From positions 2,976,001-3,040,000 of the forward strand of contig NZ_CP095043.1 in the NCBI RefSeq assembly GCF_022919175.1: 64,000 nucleotides of DNA, given 5' to 3'. The notes beneath the pieces were generated by a model that was not told where the DNA came from, did no database searches, and saw nothing but the letters and a program-made list of their open reading frames with translations. The translations under genes and the position numbers were made by a program. Each line of letters starts with the position of its first letter. The first letter of the stretch is position 1. Positions 23,985 to 33,905 of this stretch are shown here, piece after piece. The DNA is from Leucobacter rhizosphaerae. Lineage in GTDB: Bacteria; Actinomycetota; Actinomycetes; Actinomycetales; Microbacteriaceae.

Positions 23985-25148
23985 ATGACCACCACCATCG
24001 ACCAGCTGTTCAACGTCGCCGACTACGTCACCGAGGAGGAGCGCGAGTGGCAGCTGAAGGCGCGTGAGTTCGCGCAGACGCGGATCCGGCCCATCATCGA
24101 CCAGGCCTTCGAGGACCGCCGCCTGCCCGTCGAGCTGCTGCCCGAGGTGGGCGAGTTCGGCGCCTTCGGCATGTACCTCGAGGGGTACGGCCTGCGCGGG
24201 GCGTCCTCGGTCGCCTACGGACTCGTCGCGATGGAGTTCGAGGCGGTCGACTCCGGCTTCCGCACGGCGCTGTCCGTGCAGGGCTCGCTCGCGATGGGTG
24301 CCATCTACAAGTTCGGCTCCGAGGAGCAGAAGCAGCAGTGGCTGCCCGCGATGGGCCGCGGCGAGGCGATCGGCTTCTTCGGGCTCACCGAGCCCCAGGG
24401 CGGCTCCGACCCCAACACGATGCTCACCACCGCCCGCCGTGACGGCGACCAGTGGGTGCTGAACGGCAAGAAGCGTTGGATCGGCCTCGCCACCATCGCC
24501 TCCGTCGGGGTCATCTGGGCGAAGGACGAGGAGGGGATCGTGCGCGGCTTCGTCGTGCCGACCGACACCCCGGGCTTCCAGGCCACCGCGATCGAGAACA
24601 AGCTGTCGATGCGCGCCTCGCTGCAGACCGAGATCGAGCTCACCGACGTGCGGCTGCCGCTCGACGCGATCCTGCCGAAGTCGAAGGGCCTGTCGTCGCC
24701 CTTCAAGTGCCTGAACGAGGCGCGCTACGGGATCGCCTGGGGTGTGATGGGCGCGGCCCGATCCTGCCTCGAGGTGGCCGTCGAGCGCTCGCAGACCCGC
24801 GAGGTCTTCGGCACCCCCATCGGCGGCAAGCAGATCATCCAGGCGCAGCTCGCGGACATGTTCCTCGAGTACCAGAAGGGCCTGCTGCTCGCGCTGCACC
24901 TCGGCCGGCTGAAGGACGCGGGCAACCTCACCTACGGTCAGATCTCGGTGGGCAAGCTCAACAACGTGCGCGAGGCCATCAAGATCGCGAACAACGCCCG
25001 CTCGATCCTCGGCGGCGACGGCATCACGAGCGACTTCCCGGTGATGCGCCACATGGCGAACCTCGAGTCCGTGCGCACCTACGAGGGCACCGACGAGGTG
25101 CACCAGCTCGTGATCGGGCGTGAACTGACGGGGATCGCTGCGTTCTAG
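23985..25148 (+). CDS. gcdH: Acyl-CoA dehydrogenase, probable glutaryl-CoA dehydrogenase
   Basis: 387-residue flavoprotein that would convert glutaryl-CoA to crotonyl-CoA and CO2. The family pattern is clear: FGLTEPQGGSDP, NGKKRWIG, FKCLNEARYGIAWGVMGA, and the C-terminal RTYEGTDEVHQLVIGRELTG with the catalytic Glu in YEGT. FKCLNEARYGIAWGV is typical of glutaryl-CoA dehydrogenases rather than short-chain enzymes. The ATG at 23985 follows AAGGAG. It is 29 bases after the CoA-transferase gene, and that gap contains a run of nine C (23961-23969). Same operon. Confidence 0.87.
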   Translation: MTTTIDQLFNVADYVTEEEREWQLKAREFAQTRIRPIIDQAFEDRRLPVELLPEVGEFGAFGMYLEGYGLRGASSVAYGLVAMEFEAVDSGFRTALSVQGSLAMGAIYKFGSEEQKQQWLPAMGRGEAIGFFGLTEPQGGSDPNTMLTTARRDGDQWVLNGKKRWIGLATIASVGVIWAKDEEGIVRGFVVPTDTPGFQATAIENKLSMRASLQTEIELTDVRLPLDAILPKSKGLSSPFKCLNEARYGIAWGVMGAARSCLEVAVERSQTREVFGTPIGGKQIIQAQLADMFLEYQKGLLLALHLGRLKDAGNLTYGQISVGKLNNVREAIKIANNARSILGGDGITSDFPVMRHMANLESVRTYEGTDEVHQLVIGRELTGIAAF

Positions 25149-25161
25149 TCAGAGCTGGGTG

Positions 25162-25179
25162 CCCGTCCTCGGGGACGGG
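25162..25179 (+). terminator. Stem-loop after the glutaryl-CoA dehydrogenase gene
   Basis: CCCGTCC, loop TCGG, GGACGGG, 13 bases after the stop. No T-run follows, so termination is likely but not certain. Confidence 0.5.
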
Positions 25180-25187
25180 TGATCGGT

Positions 25188-25264
25188 CACACATTTCGGA
25201 GAACTCACTCCTGACGGTCGAGATCCGCGGATCCGGTCCCGAAGGAGTGAGTTCTCCTGTGTGT
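25188..25264. repeat. Long intergenic palindrome C
   Basis: Perfect 15-base arms GGAGAACTCACTCCT (25198-25212) and AGGAGTGAGTTCTCC (25243-25257) around a 30-base centre that holds GATCCGCGGATC; outer CACACA and TGTGTG extend the symmetry. Located in the 234-base gap before the CPBP gene. A TAGGAT -10-like hexamer and GAGAGGAGAGGG lie beyond it, just before the ATG at 25383. Confidence 0.75.
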
Positions 25265-25382
25265 TTGGCGCCGGAGTGGTGGTGCAGTGGTGGTGGGGCG
25301 CCGCCGTGGCGGGCAAGCGGCGAACTGGCCGGCCCCGCTCGCGCCCCCATAGGATCGAAGGGGGACCGGGAGAGGAGAGGGA

Positions 25383-26429
25383 ATGACGCAGGGGCCAGAT
25401 GTGACACCGACGACCGAGCAGGGGCCGGAGGTGACCGCGGCCGACCCGGCACAGCACCTCGCCGCGACGCAGGGCCCGGCCGCAATCCCGGCCCGAGTCC
25501 CGTGGGGCGCCGTCGCGCTGTTCGTGCTCCTCTCGTTCGGGCTCGCCTGGCTCGTCGCCCTGCCGCTCTGGGTGCTGGGCCCCGAGCACGACGCCTTCCC
25601 GCTCCTGCTCGGCCTCATCGCGTCGGCCATGATGTTCACACCCACCCTCGCGGTGCTCGCCGTGACGTTCCTGCTTCGGGTACCCGCGACGGGATCCCGT
25701 CTCCGCTTCCTGGGCATGTGGCCGCTGCGGCCCGCGAAGCGGGTCGTGTGGTGGACCGTCGCAGCGATCTTCGCCCCCGCGATCCTCGTGGCCGCCTCGG
25801 TCGGCGTCGCCGCCCTGTTCGGGTGGACCACCCTCGACCTGGTGCACTTCTCCGGATTCGCGGAGTCGCTGGAGGGCGCGCTGCCCGCCACCGGTGTCGC
25901 CCTGCCGCCGATCGGCGTGCTCGTCGCGGCGCAACTCGCGGCGATCCCGCTCGGGGCGGTCATCAACTCCGTCTTCGCCGCGGGTGAGGAGATCGGCTGG
26001 CGCGGGTGGCTCGTCCCGGCGCTCCGCCCGCTCGGCGTCTGGCCGTCGCTGCTGCTGTCGGGTGCCATCTGGGGGCTGTGGCACTCGCCGCTGATCCTGC
26101 TCGGTTACAACTTCGGCCTGACGGACTGGCGCGGGGTCGCGCTCATGACCGTCGGCTGCACGGCCTGGGGTGTGCTCTTCGGGTGGTCGCGGCTGCGGAC
26201 CGGATCGGTGTGGCCCGCGGTCGTGGGGCACGGGGCGCTGAACGCCTCGGCGTCGCTCGTGGTGATCGTCGCCGCCGCGGGGGCGCCTGTCGACCCGGCC
26301 CTGGTGAGCCCGCTCGGAGCCGCGGGGTGGATCGTGATCGCGGTCGTCACCGCGGTGCTGCTGCTCACCGGGCAGTTCCGTCGCGAGCCCGCGCTCGCCC
26401 CGTCGCGGCGGGCCGCTCCGGCCGCCTGA
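25383..26429 (+). CDS. CPBP family intramembrane glutamic endopeptidase (CAAX/Abi type)
   Basis: 348-residue polytopic membrane protein with about eight hydrophobic segments. The three family motifs are intact: EEIGWRG (catalytic Glu pair and Arg), GLWHSP and the late HGALNAS; they form the metal-dependent site. Such proteins process membrane-bound substrates or protect against self-made peptides; the target here is unknown. The N-terminal 35 residues are polar. A GA-rich ribosome site precedes the ATG. It ends at a 12-bp hairpin shared with the convergent TetR gene. Confidence 0.85.
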   Translation: MTQGPDVTPTTEQGPEVTAADPAQHLAATQGPAAIPARVPWGAVALFVLLSFGLAWLVALPLWVLGPEHDAFPLLLGLIASAMMFTPTLAVLAVTFLLRVPATGSRLRFLGMWPLRPAKRVVWWTVAAIFAPAILVAASVGVAALFGWTTLDLVHFSGFAESLEGALPATGVALPPIGVLVAAQLAAIPLGAVINSVFAAGEEIGWRGWLVPALRPLGVWPSLLLSGAIWGLWHSPLILLGYNFGLTDWRGVALMTVGCTAWGVLFGWSRLRTGSVWPAVVGHGALNASASLVVIVAAAGAPVDPALVSPLGAAGWIVIAVVTAVLLLTGQFRREPALAPSRRAAPAA

Positions 26430-26432
26430 GCG

Positions 26433-26461
26433 GCTCCGACCCGGAGCACCCGGGTCGGAGC
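26433..26461. terminator. Hairpin between convergent CPBP and TetR genes
   Basis: Perfect 12-base arms GCTCCGACCCGG and CCGGGTCGGAGC with a five-base loop, four bases after the CPBP stop and 21 bases from the TetR gene end. No T-run. Confidence 0.6.
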
Positions 26462-26482
26462 AGTCGATCGACTCCGGAGCGC

Positions 26483-27064
26483 CTATGCGGCGGCGGGGAA
26501 CCACCACGCCGGTGCGCTCATCAGCACCGAGCGCAGGAACGGCTCGTGCGCCGTCGAACCGCTCTGCACCCAGGCCTTGATCGCCCCGACGAGGCCGTGC
26601 GCGAAGAAGCGGGCGACCACCGCGCGGTCGAACTCCGGAAGCTCCGGCTGCCAGGCCGCACGCTGTTCGAGGTACTGGGAGATCGTCTCGGTGAAGTGGT
26701 CGGCCAGCAGGTTCGGCACCGTGCCGTCCTGCGGAGTAGTGACCGACAGCACGTAGAGCGGTCGCAAGCGGTCGATGTGGTCGAGGATCTGATCGATGCT
26801 CGCCGTGAAGATCTCGACCGGATCACCGGAGTGCTCAGCGTAGCTCGAGATGTAGTGCTCGCGGGTGGAGTCGAGATCGAGCGCGAGCGCCGATCCCAGC
26901 ACCTCCGCGGGAGACGAGAAGTGCTTGTAGAACGTCACACGGTTGATGCCGGCGAGCGCCGCGAGCTCCGACACCGAGATGCTCGGCACCGGCTTGGTGC
27001 TCGCGAGCTGGGTGATCGCCGCGTGCAGCGCTGCGCGCGTCCGGACGATTCGTGCGTCGGTCAT
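26483..27064 (-). CDS. TetR/AcrR family transcriptional regulator
   Basis: 193-residue repressor-type protein. The N-terminal helix-turn-helix is ISVSELAALAGINRVTFYKH at about residues 29-48, the usual TetR recognition helix; the C-terminal ligand domain has no recognisable specificity. The ATG at 27064 lies seven bases after TAGGGT (27077-27072), a leaderless pattern, so it has its own promoter rather than sharing the upstream operon. Target genes are not evident; the convergent CPBP protease gene is one possibility. Confidence 0.85.
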   Translation of the reverse strand: MTDARIVRTRAALHAAITQLASTKPVPSISVSELAALAGINRVTFYKHFSSPAEVLGSALALDLDSTREHYISSYAEHSGDPVEIFTASIDQILDHIDRLRPLYVLSVTTPQDGTVPNLLADHFTETISQYLEQRAAWQPELPEFDRAVVARFFAHGLVGAIKAWVQSGSTAHEPFLRSVLMSAPAWWFPAAA

Positions 27065-27074
27065 GGGGACTACC

Positions 27075-27548
27075 CTAACCCGCCGGCGCGACGCGGGTGA
27101 GCGCCGCGATGCGCTCAGCGGCCTCCGGGTACCGTTCTTGCAGTGCGCTCCGCTCGCCGAGCTCGAAGCCGTCCCACTGGAACGGGGGCGCCATCGTCGT
27201 GCCGATGAGCGCCCAGTCGCCGACGGGGGACGAGCCCTGCATCACTCCCGCGGGCACGACCTGCTGCGGCAGCTGGCCGGCCGTGTGGTCCGGGCCGAGC
27301 AGCCGGGACTCGGATCGGCCGTCGGGGTGGAGCAGGAGCAGATCGAGCGGGGAGCCCGCGTACCAGTGGTAGACCTCCACCGAGTCGAGCGCGTGCAGCG
27401 CGGAGAAATCGGGGTCGATGAGGAGGTAGATGATCGCACTCGAGTGCTCGTCGAGGTACATCCGACGGAACAGCCCGCCCTCGTGCTCGAGGGGCTCGAG
27501 GCCGAGCGCGGTGACCCAGGCGGCCGCTTCGGTCGGGATCCCGGTCAC
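27075..27548 (-). CDS. Cupin domain protein (DUF985/cupin_5 family)
   Basis: 157-residue single-domain cupin. LEPLEHEGGLFRRMY opens the fold, and HALDSVEVYHWYAGSPLDLLLL plus the late PAGVMQGS segment are typical of the DUF985 family, which has a sugar- or metal-binding barrel but no settled activity. The GTG start at 27548 overlaps the stop of the nucleoside permease gene by four bases, so it is co-translated as the last gene of the importer operon. That suggests a role in metabolism of the imported nucleoside or sugar (inference). Confidence 0.78.
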   Translation of the reverse strand: MTGIPTEAAAWVTALGLEPLEHEGGLFRRMYLDEHSSAIIYLLIDPDFSALHALDSVEVYHWYAGSPLDLLLLHPDGRSESRLLGPDHTAGQLPQQVVPAGVMQGSSPVGDWALIGTTMAPPFQWDGFELGERSALQERYPEAAERIAALTRVAPAG

Positions 27549-28459
27549 GCGAGTGCGGCTTCGCGCGACTTGCGGAACCGGCGGCTCACCAGGATCAGCA
27601 CGACGAGCGTCAGCACGTACGGGCCGGCGTCGGTGAGCTGCTGGGGCAGGCCGAAGGACTGCAGGCGGAAGCCCACCGCGTCGGCGAAGCCGAACAGGAG
27701 CGCGGCGCCGAGCACCCCCACCGGGTGCGCGCGGGCCAGCATCACGGCGACGACCGCGATCCAGCCGCGGCCGGCCGACATGTTCTCGGTGAACTGGACG
27801 ACGTTGCCGAGGGCCAGCTGCGCGCCGCCGAGACCGGCGAGCGCACCCGAGGCGATGACCGCGCCGAGCTGATAGTGCTGCGGCTTCACGCCCATGGTCG
27901 CCGCGGCGAGCGGCCGCTCGCCGACGCCGCGCAGGCGCAGGCCGAGCGGGGTGCGGAAGAGCACCACCCAGAGCACCGGCACCAGGATCAGCGCGAGGTA
28001 GCCGAGCGGCGTGAGCGCGAAGAGCGCCCCGATCCACGGGATGTCCGCGAGGAACGGGATGCGCCAGACGGGGATCCCGTCGATCCCGGGATCCTGGAAG
28101 ACACCCTGCACGCCGAAGACGGCGACGATGAGGAAGCTCGTCATGCCCACCGCGAGGATGTTCATCGCGATGGCCAGCACGATCGGATCACCCTTGCGGT
28201 ACACCGCGCCGTAGCCGAGGATCAGCGAGAACAGCGCGCCCGAGATCATCGCGACGAGCGTTCCGACGATCCAGTTGTGCGTGAAGAACGAGGCCGCGAC
28301 GCCGGCGAACGCGCCCACGAGGATCATGCCCTCGAGACCGATGTTGAAGATGCCCACGCGCTCGGCGAGCATACCGCCGAGTGCGGCGAGCAGGATCGGG
28401 ATCAGCGAGCGCAGCACTGAGGCGACGAGATCCTGATCGAACAGGTCGAGGAAGTTCAT
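27545..28459 (-). CDS. ABC transporter permease, BMP/nucleoside family (second subunit)
   Basis: 304-residue membrane protein of the BPD_transp_2 family, like YufQ/NupQ of nucleoside importers. The segment ERVGIFNIGLEGMILVGAFAG is diagnostic. About nine to ten hydrophobic helices. The ATG at 28459 overlaps the preceding permease stop by four bases, and its own stop overlaps the cupin start by four. It forms the membrane channel with the product of 28456-29694. The open frame extends upstream to 28798 inside that gene, without meaning. Confidence 0.9.
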   Translation of the reverse strand: MNFLDLFDQDLVASVLRSLIPILLAALGGMLAERVGIFNIGLEGMILVGAFAGVAASFFTHNWIVGTLVAMISGALFSLILGYGAVYRKGDPIVLAIAMNILAVGMTSFLIVAVFGVQGVFQDPGIDGIPVWRIPFLADIPWIGALFALTPLGYLALILVPVLWVVLFRTPLGLRLRGVGERPLAAATMGVKPQHYQLGAVIASGALAGLGGAQLALGNVVQFTENMSAGRGWIAVVAVMLARAHPVGVLGAALLFGFADAVGFRLQSFGLPQQLTDAGPYVLTLVVLILVSRRFRKSREAALA

Positions 28460-29694
28460 CGCTCGGACTCCTTCGACTCGGTGGGGAGGGCCGCGGGGGC
28501 GGCGGACCCGACGGCGGCCGCGGACGGCGCGAGGTGCGGGTCGGTGAGCGGTTCCGGCTGCGCGAAGGGCGGTCCGTCCTCCACGGGTGCCGCGCGTTTC
28601 CTGAAGCGAGGCAGCGCGACCCGGAACGCCAGCAGAATGATGACGAGCGCCTGGATCACGGCGGCGATCTGCGGGGACAGCCCGAGTTCGCGGCCCATCG
28701 CGTCGCTGCCGACCATGATCGCGGCGAAGAAGACGCCGGCGATGACGATGCCGACCGGGCGGTAGAGCGCGAGCAGGGTGACGAGCAGGGCGGTCCACGC
28801 GTAGTTCGTCTGGATGAAGGAGCCCTCGATGAGGCGGGTGTTCGGGGCGCCGATGACGAGCATGAACCCGAAGAGCCCGGCGAGACCGCCGGAGAGCGCC
28901 ATGGTGCGGAGTACGAGCGGCCCGGGCTTCACGCCGCCGTAGCGCACGAACTCGGCGTTCTGGCCGCTCAGGCCCGACTCGAAGCCGTAGCGGGTGCGGC
29001 GGTTGACGAAGATAGCGCCGAGCACCACCAGGATCAGGATCACGAGCGACCAGTTCACCCCGGTGAGCACCGCGGTGACCGGACTCGTCGCACCGAAGGT
29101 GTTGCGCAGCGTCTCGGCGAACCCGGAATCACGCGGCACGAGCATCGAGAGCTGCACCTCGGGGCGCACCTGCTCGCTCGCCACGAGGTCGGAGACCGGC
29201 TCGTCGAGGTGGAAGCGGATGAGCCAGGACGAGAAGTAGCGCGCCGGGTAGTTGAGCAGCAGGGTCGACAGCAGGATCGGTACGCCGAGCAGGTTCTGCA
29301 GCACCGCGGCGATCAGGCCCCACGCGGCGCCGACCGCGATCGCGACGATGAAGGCGAGCGGCACGATCAGGAGCGCCGGGCCGGGGACGTAGATCGCGAC
29401 GATCCCGCCTGCGAGCGCACCGAGTCCGGCCTGCCCCTCCGTGCCGAGGTTCAGCACGCCGGCGCGGAAGGCGACGGCGATCGCGATGCCGATGCCGATG
29501 ATCGGGATCGCGCGGGCCAGTGTGTTCGCGAGCCCCGCACCGGTGCCGAAGGAGCCGTTGAGCATGGCGGCGTAGCCGCTCAGCGGGTCGACCCCGGCGA
29601 TGAGCATGAAGCACGCCCCGATGAGGAGCGCGAGGATGACGGAGATCGGGATCGGGCCGGCGAGCCAGCGGCCGAAACGGTGCAGGACGCTCAC
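28456..29694 (-). CDS. ABC transporter permease, BMP/nucleoside family (first subunit)
   Basis: 412-residue permease like YufP/NupP. AFRAGVLNLGTEGQAGLGALAGG is split here as the hallmark GVLNLGTEGQ segment followed by hydrophobic helices. The C-terminal 60 residues are a Pro/Ala-rich cytoplasmic tail, longer than usual. It is coupled by four-base overlaps to the ATPase gene before it and the second permease after it. Together with the BMP lipoprotein it makes a complete importer. Confidence 0.9.
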   Translation of the reverse strand: MSVLHRFGRWLAGPIPISVILALLIGACFMLIAGVDPLSGYAAMLNGSFGTGAGLANTLARAIPIIGIGIAIAVAFRAGVLNLGTEGQAGLGALAGGIVAIYVPGPALLIVPLAFIVAIAVGAAWGLIAAVLQNLLGVPILLSTLLLNYPARYFSSWLIRFHLDEPVSDLVASEQVRPEVQLSMLVPRDSGFAETLRNTFGATSPVTAVLTGVNWSLVILILVVLGAIFVNRRTRYGFESGLSGQNAEFVRYGGVKPGPLVLRTMALSGGLAGLFGFMLVIGAPNTRLIEGSFIQTNYAWTALLVTLLALYRPVGIVIAGVFFAAIMVGSDAMGRELGLSPQIAAVIQALVIILLAFRVALPRFRKRAAPVEDGPPFAQPEPLTDPHLAPSAAAVGSAAPAALPTESKESER

Positions 29695-31268
29695 TGGGCG
29701 GCCCCCTTCTGCGCGGTGCGGCGTTCGAGCGCGGCGAACGTGCCGGGCCGGTGCGGCTCGTCGGGCTCGTGGCCAGCCATGTAGAGGCCGAGCAGCGCCT
29801 CGGTGGCCTCGGCCTGGGGGACCTCGGCGACGATCCGGCCCTCGAACATCACGAGGATGCGGGAGGACAGCGACATGATCTCGCTGAGCTCGGCGGAGAT
29901 GAGGAGGAGCGCGCCGCCCGCGTCGCGGTACTCGCAGAGCTCGCGATGGATCGACTCGATCGCGCCGATGTCGACGCCCCGGGTCGGCTGTTCGGCGATG
30001 AGGAGCGGGGAGCGGTAGTCGAGCTCGCGCGCCACGACGACCTTCTGCAGGTTGCCGCCCGAGAGCGTGCCGACGGCGGTCGCGGGGGAAGCGATCTTCA
30101 CGCCGAACCGGGAGATGAGCCGCTTGGCGTGCTCGACCATCGCGCCGCGCGAGAGCAGCCCGCGCTGCAGGATCGGGGCCGACCGGTGGTGGCCGAGGGC
30201 GAGGTTGTCGACGGCGCTCGCGGTGCCGGCGCTGCCGACGGCGTGCCGGTCCTCGGGGATGTAGGCGATGCCGCCGTCGCGCCGCTCGGCGATGGACGAC
30301 TGACTGAGGTCGCGATCCTTGATGCGAATGCTGCCGTCGCTCGTGCGGCGCATGCCGATGATCGCTTCCGCGAGCTCGACCTGCCCGTTGCCGGCGACCC
30401 CGGCGATGCCGACGACCTCGCCCGCCCGCACGGTGAGGCTCGCGTCCGAGACCGACTCCCGCTCGCCCGATCCGGCCACCGTCAGCTCGCGCACGTCGAG
30501 CACGACCTCGCCCGGGGGATTGGCGGGCGGCGGCGTCGAGAGATCGACGTCGCGGCCGGTCATGTGGCGGGTGATCTCCGCTGGGGAGCTCTCGGCGGTG
30601 ACGAGCTGCGCGACGTTGCGGCCGTCTCGGAGCACGGTCACGCGATCCGAGATCGCCATGACCTCGCCCAGCTTGTGCGTGATGAGAATGATGGTGCGGC
30701 CGTCGGATTTGAGGGCGCGCAGCACGTCGAAGAGGCGCTCGGTCTCCTGCGGGGTGAGCACGGCGGTGGGCTCGTCGAGGATGAGGACGCGGGCCTCGCG
30801 GTAGAGGGCCTTCACGATCTCGACGCGCTGGAGCACACCCACGGGCACGGAGTCGACCCGCTGCGTGGGGTCGATCGCGAGGCCGTACTGGGCGGCGATG
30901 TCAGAGACGCGGCGATTGGCCGCGGCGCGGTCGATGAGACCGCGCTTCGTCGGCTCACTGCGGAACACGACGTTCTCGGCGATCGTGAGCGACGGGAAGA
31001 GCTTGAAGGACTGGAACACCATGCCGATACCGGCGTCGATGGCGTCGAGCGGCGACGCGAAACTGCGACGCTCGCCCCGCACGAAGATCTCGCCCTCGTC
31101 GGGCTGGTAGACGCCGGCGAGCATCGACATCAGGATCGACTTGCCGGCGCCGTTCTCGCCCATGAGGGCGTGGATCTCGCCGGCCTCGACCTCGAAGTCG
31201 ACGCGGTCGTCGGCGAGGACGCCCGGGAAGCGCTTCGTGATCCCGCGCATGGAAACCTCGGCGGCCAT
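29691..31268 (-). CDS. ABC transporter ATP-binding protein, double-domain (BMP/nucleoside or sugar type)
   Basis: 525-residue ATPase with two nucleotide-binding domains, as in YufO/NupO. The first has Walker A GENGAGKS near residues 38-45 and Walker B VLILDEPTAVL; the second has a degenerate P-loop (GVAGNGQ) and signature LSGGNLQKVVVAREL, the normal asymmetry of this group. The ATG at 31268 follows AAGGAG. It is separated from the lipoprotein gene by a strong hairpin, and overlaps the first permease by four bases. Confidence 0.92.
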   Translation of the reverse strand: MAAEVSMRGITKRFPGVLADDRVDFEVEAGEIHALMGENGAGKSILMSMLAGVYQPDEGEIFVRGERRSFASPLDAIDAGIGMVFQSFKLFPSLTIAENVVFRSEPTKRGLIDRAAANRRVSDIAAQYGLAIDPTQRVDSVPVGVLQRVEIVKALYREARVLILDEPTAVLTPQETERLFDVLRALKSDGRTIILITHKLGEVMAISDRVTVLRDGRNVAQLVTAESSPAEITRHMTGRDVDLSTPPPANPPGEVVLDVRELTVAGSGERESVSDASLTVRAGEVVGIAGVAGNGQVELAEAIIGMRRTSDGSIRIKDRDLSQSSIAERRDGGIAYIPEDRHAVGSAGTASAVDNLALGHHRSAPILQRGLLSRGAMVEHAKRLISRFGVKIASPATAVGTLSGGNLQKVVVARELDYRSPLLIAEQPTRGVDIGAIESIHRELCEYRDAGGALLLISAELSEIMSLSSRILVMFEGRIVAEVPQAEATEALLGLYMAGHEPDEPHRPGTFAALERRTAQKGAAQ

Positions 31269-31302
31269 GCTCACTCCTTCGGGTCGTTCGTTCGGTGACG
31301 TG

Positions 31303-31344
31303 CTCGGCGGGTGGGCGGATGCGGTGATCCGCCCACCCGCCGAG
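31303..31344 (-). promoter_or_regulatory. Stem-loop between the BMP lipoprotein and ATPase genes
   Basis: Perfect 18-base arms (31303-31320 and 31327-31344, beginning CTCGGCGGGTGGGCGGAT) with a six-base loop, 19 bases after the lipoprotein stop. No T-run follows. It probably stabilises the upstream message or causes partial termination so the binding protein is made in excess (inference). Confidence 0.7.
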
Positions 31345-31363
31345 CTCCGGCTGCGAGGGCGGG

Positions 31364-32428
31364 TTACGCCATCGGGTCGGTGACGGTGATCTTGCCGCTC
31401 ACGATGTCGTCGCGGGTCTGCTTGACCTGCTCGAGCACCTCGGGGTTCTCCATCACGGTGCACTGCGAGTCGGCAGCGCCCTCGGTGAGGCTGACGATGG
31501 TCATGCCCTCCTCCTTCAGGCCGAAGGAGCTCGTCGCCTCAGCGGCTGAGGTGCCGTCCATGATCTCGCCGACGACGGTCTCGACGACCTTGTCCACAGC
31601 CTTGATCGTGCCGTCGACCACAAAGCCGGGAGCGATCGGGCACTGGTTGGCGTCCACGCCGTAGGCGGAGAAGCCCTTCTCAGCTGCGGCCTCCATGATG
31701 CCGCCGTTCGCGGCAGCGCCCACGGCGAAGACCTGGTCGACGCCGGTCGCGGCGAAGGCCAGCGCCTGCTCCTTGGCACGGGCGGTATCGGCGAACGGGT
31801 TGTCGCCGCCGATGACCTGCGGGTCGACGGTGTCGACATCCGGGTTCACGCTCTTCGCGCCCTCGGCGAAGCCGCCCGAGTACTTGGCGAGCAGCGGGAT
31901 GTCGAGCGAGATGACCGAGCCGACCTTGTTGGCCTCGGTCAGGAGACCGGCCTCGACGCCGAGGAGGTACGACGGCTCCTGCTCGCGGAACGTGGCCTGG
32001 TAGAGGTTCTCGGGGGCGCCCTCGACGAACGTGTCGATCAGCAGGAAGTTCTGCTGCGGGTTCTGCTCGGCGAGCTCCTTGGCGACATCGCCGAACTGGA
32101 AGCCGAGCATCACGACGACCTCGGGAGCCTCGGCGATCGCGGCCTCGAGGTTCGAGCGGCGCGTGGCGTCGTCCTTCGACTCGAAGGTCTTGGAGCTGCC
32201 CTCGAACTCCTCGGCGACGGCGTCGATGCCGACCTTGCCCGACTTCAGGAACTCGTTCTGGCCGATCGGGTCGCTCGTGATGTAGATGAAGCTGGGGCCG
32301 TCGGCCGCGGCATCACCGGAGTCGCTGCCGCCGTCGCCGCTGCCGCCCGAGCAGGAGGTGAGCAGCAGGGCGGCGGAGGCCGCACCGGCGATGAGGGCCG
32401 CGCGGGCGCGGCGCTTGGTGAAGAACAT
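31364..32428 (-). CDS. BMP family ABC transporter substrate-binding lipoprotein
   Basis: 354-residue binding protein of the basic membrane protein/PnrA family, which binds purine nucleosides or related compounds. The signal peptide ends in LTSC (lipobox) followed by a Gly/Ser/Asp linker. The body has IYITSDPIGQNEFLKSG, then PEVVVMLGFQFGDVAKELAE, GVDQVFAVGAAANGGIMEAA and YGVDANQCP, all standard for the family. Normal length. It sits 117 bases after mtnA in the same direction, so import and methylthioribose metabolism may be linked. Confidence 0.9.
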   Translation of the reverse strand: MFFTKRRARAALIAGAASAALLLTSCSGGSGDGGSDSGDAAADGPSFIYITSDPIGQNEFLKSGKVGIDAVAEEFEGSSKTFESKDDATRRSNLEAAIAEAPEVVVMLGFQFGDVAKELAEQNPQQNFLLIDTFVEGAPENLYQATFREQEPSYLLGVEAGLLTEANKVGSVISLDIPLLAKYSGGFAEGAKSVNPDVDTVDPQVIGGDNPFADTARAKEQALAFAATGVDQVFAVGAAANGGIMEAAAEKGFSAYGVDANQCPIAPGFVVDGTIKAVDKVVETVVGEIMDGTSAAEATSSFGLKEEGMTIVSLTEGAADSQCTVMENPEVLEQVKQTRDDIVSGKITVTDPMA

Positions 32429-32545
32429 GTCGATACCTTTCGAGGTGGTGTGGGGTTGGGGTAGAGCTTAGAACCTTTGCGGTGCGGGCGAGAAGTGCGT
32501 GCGGGCCCGAGTGCGCGGCGACGGGCGCCGGCACTCGGCCGCGCC

Positions 32546-33589
<1,044 letters not shown>

Positions 33590-33807
33590 GCGGTTCCCCC
33601 TGGGTTCTGTGGTGTGCCGGGAGCCTCGCGGTGGGGCATCCCGGACGGTCGTGCCGCAGCTCTCAGAATACCGGAAGTACCGGCGCCCTCGAACGCGATC
33701 GCTGCAGCCCGCAGTGACGATTCCCGGGTCGCGCGTTCACCCGCGTGCGACATGGCGTTCGTGCGACGGACGCGCGTCGTTCACGTTTCGGATCGCGTGT
33801 CGCATCA

Positions 33808-33822
33808 TTCGGATTCCGAATC
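33808..33822. promoter_or_regulatory. Perfect short palindrome upstream of phoH
   Basis: ATTCGGATTCCGAAT in the 375-base gap 33590-33964 between the divergent mtnA and phoH genes. Operator-like; no regulator can be named. Confidence 0.4.
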
Positions 33823-33905
33823 GCGGCGTACCTTGTCTGGTATCGGGCATCGCGCCCGACGAGCGGGTGGCTCGCTCACGGCAGAACACCGAGATGGGGT
33901 CGCCC

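Noticed and set aside
27075-31268. Riboswitch before the nucleoside importer
   Set aside because: The leader of the lipoprotein gene (32429-32545) is short and shows no purine-riboswitch core or comparable conserved fold by eye.
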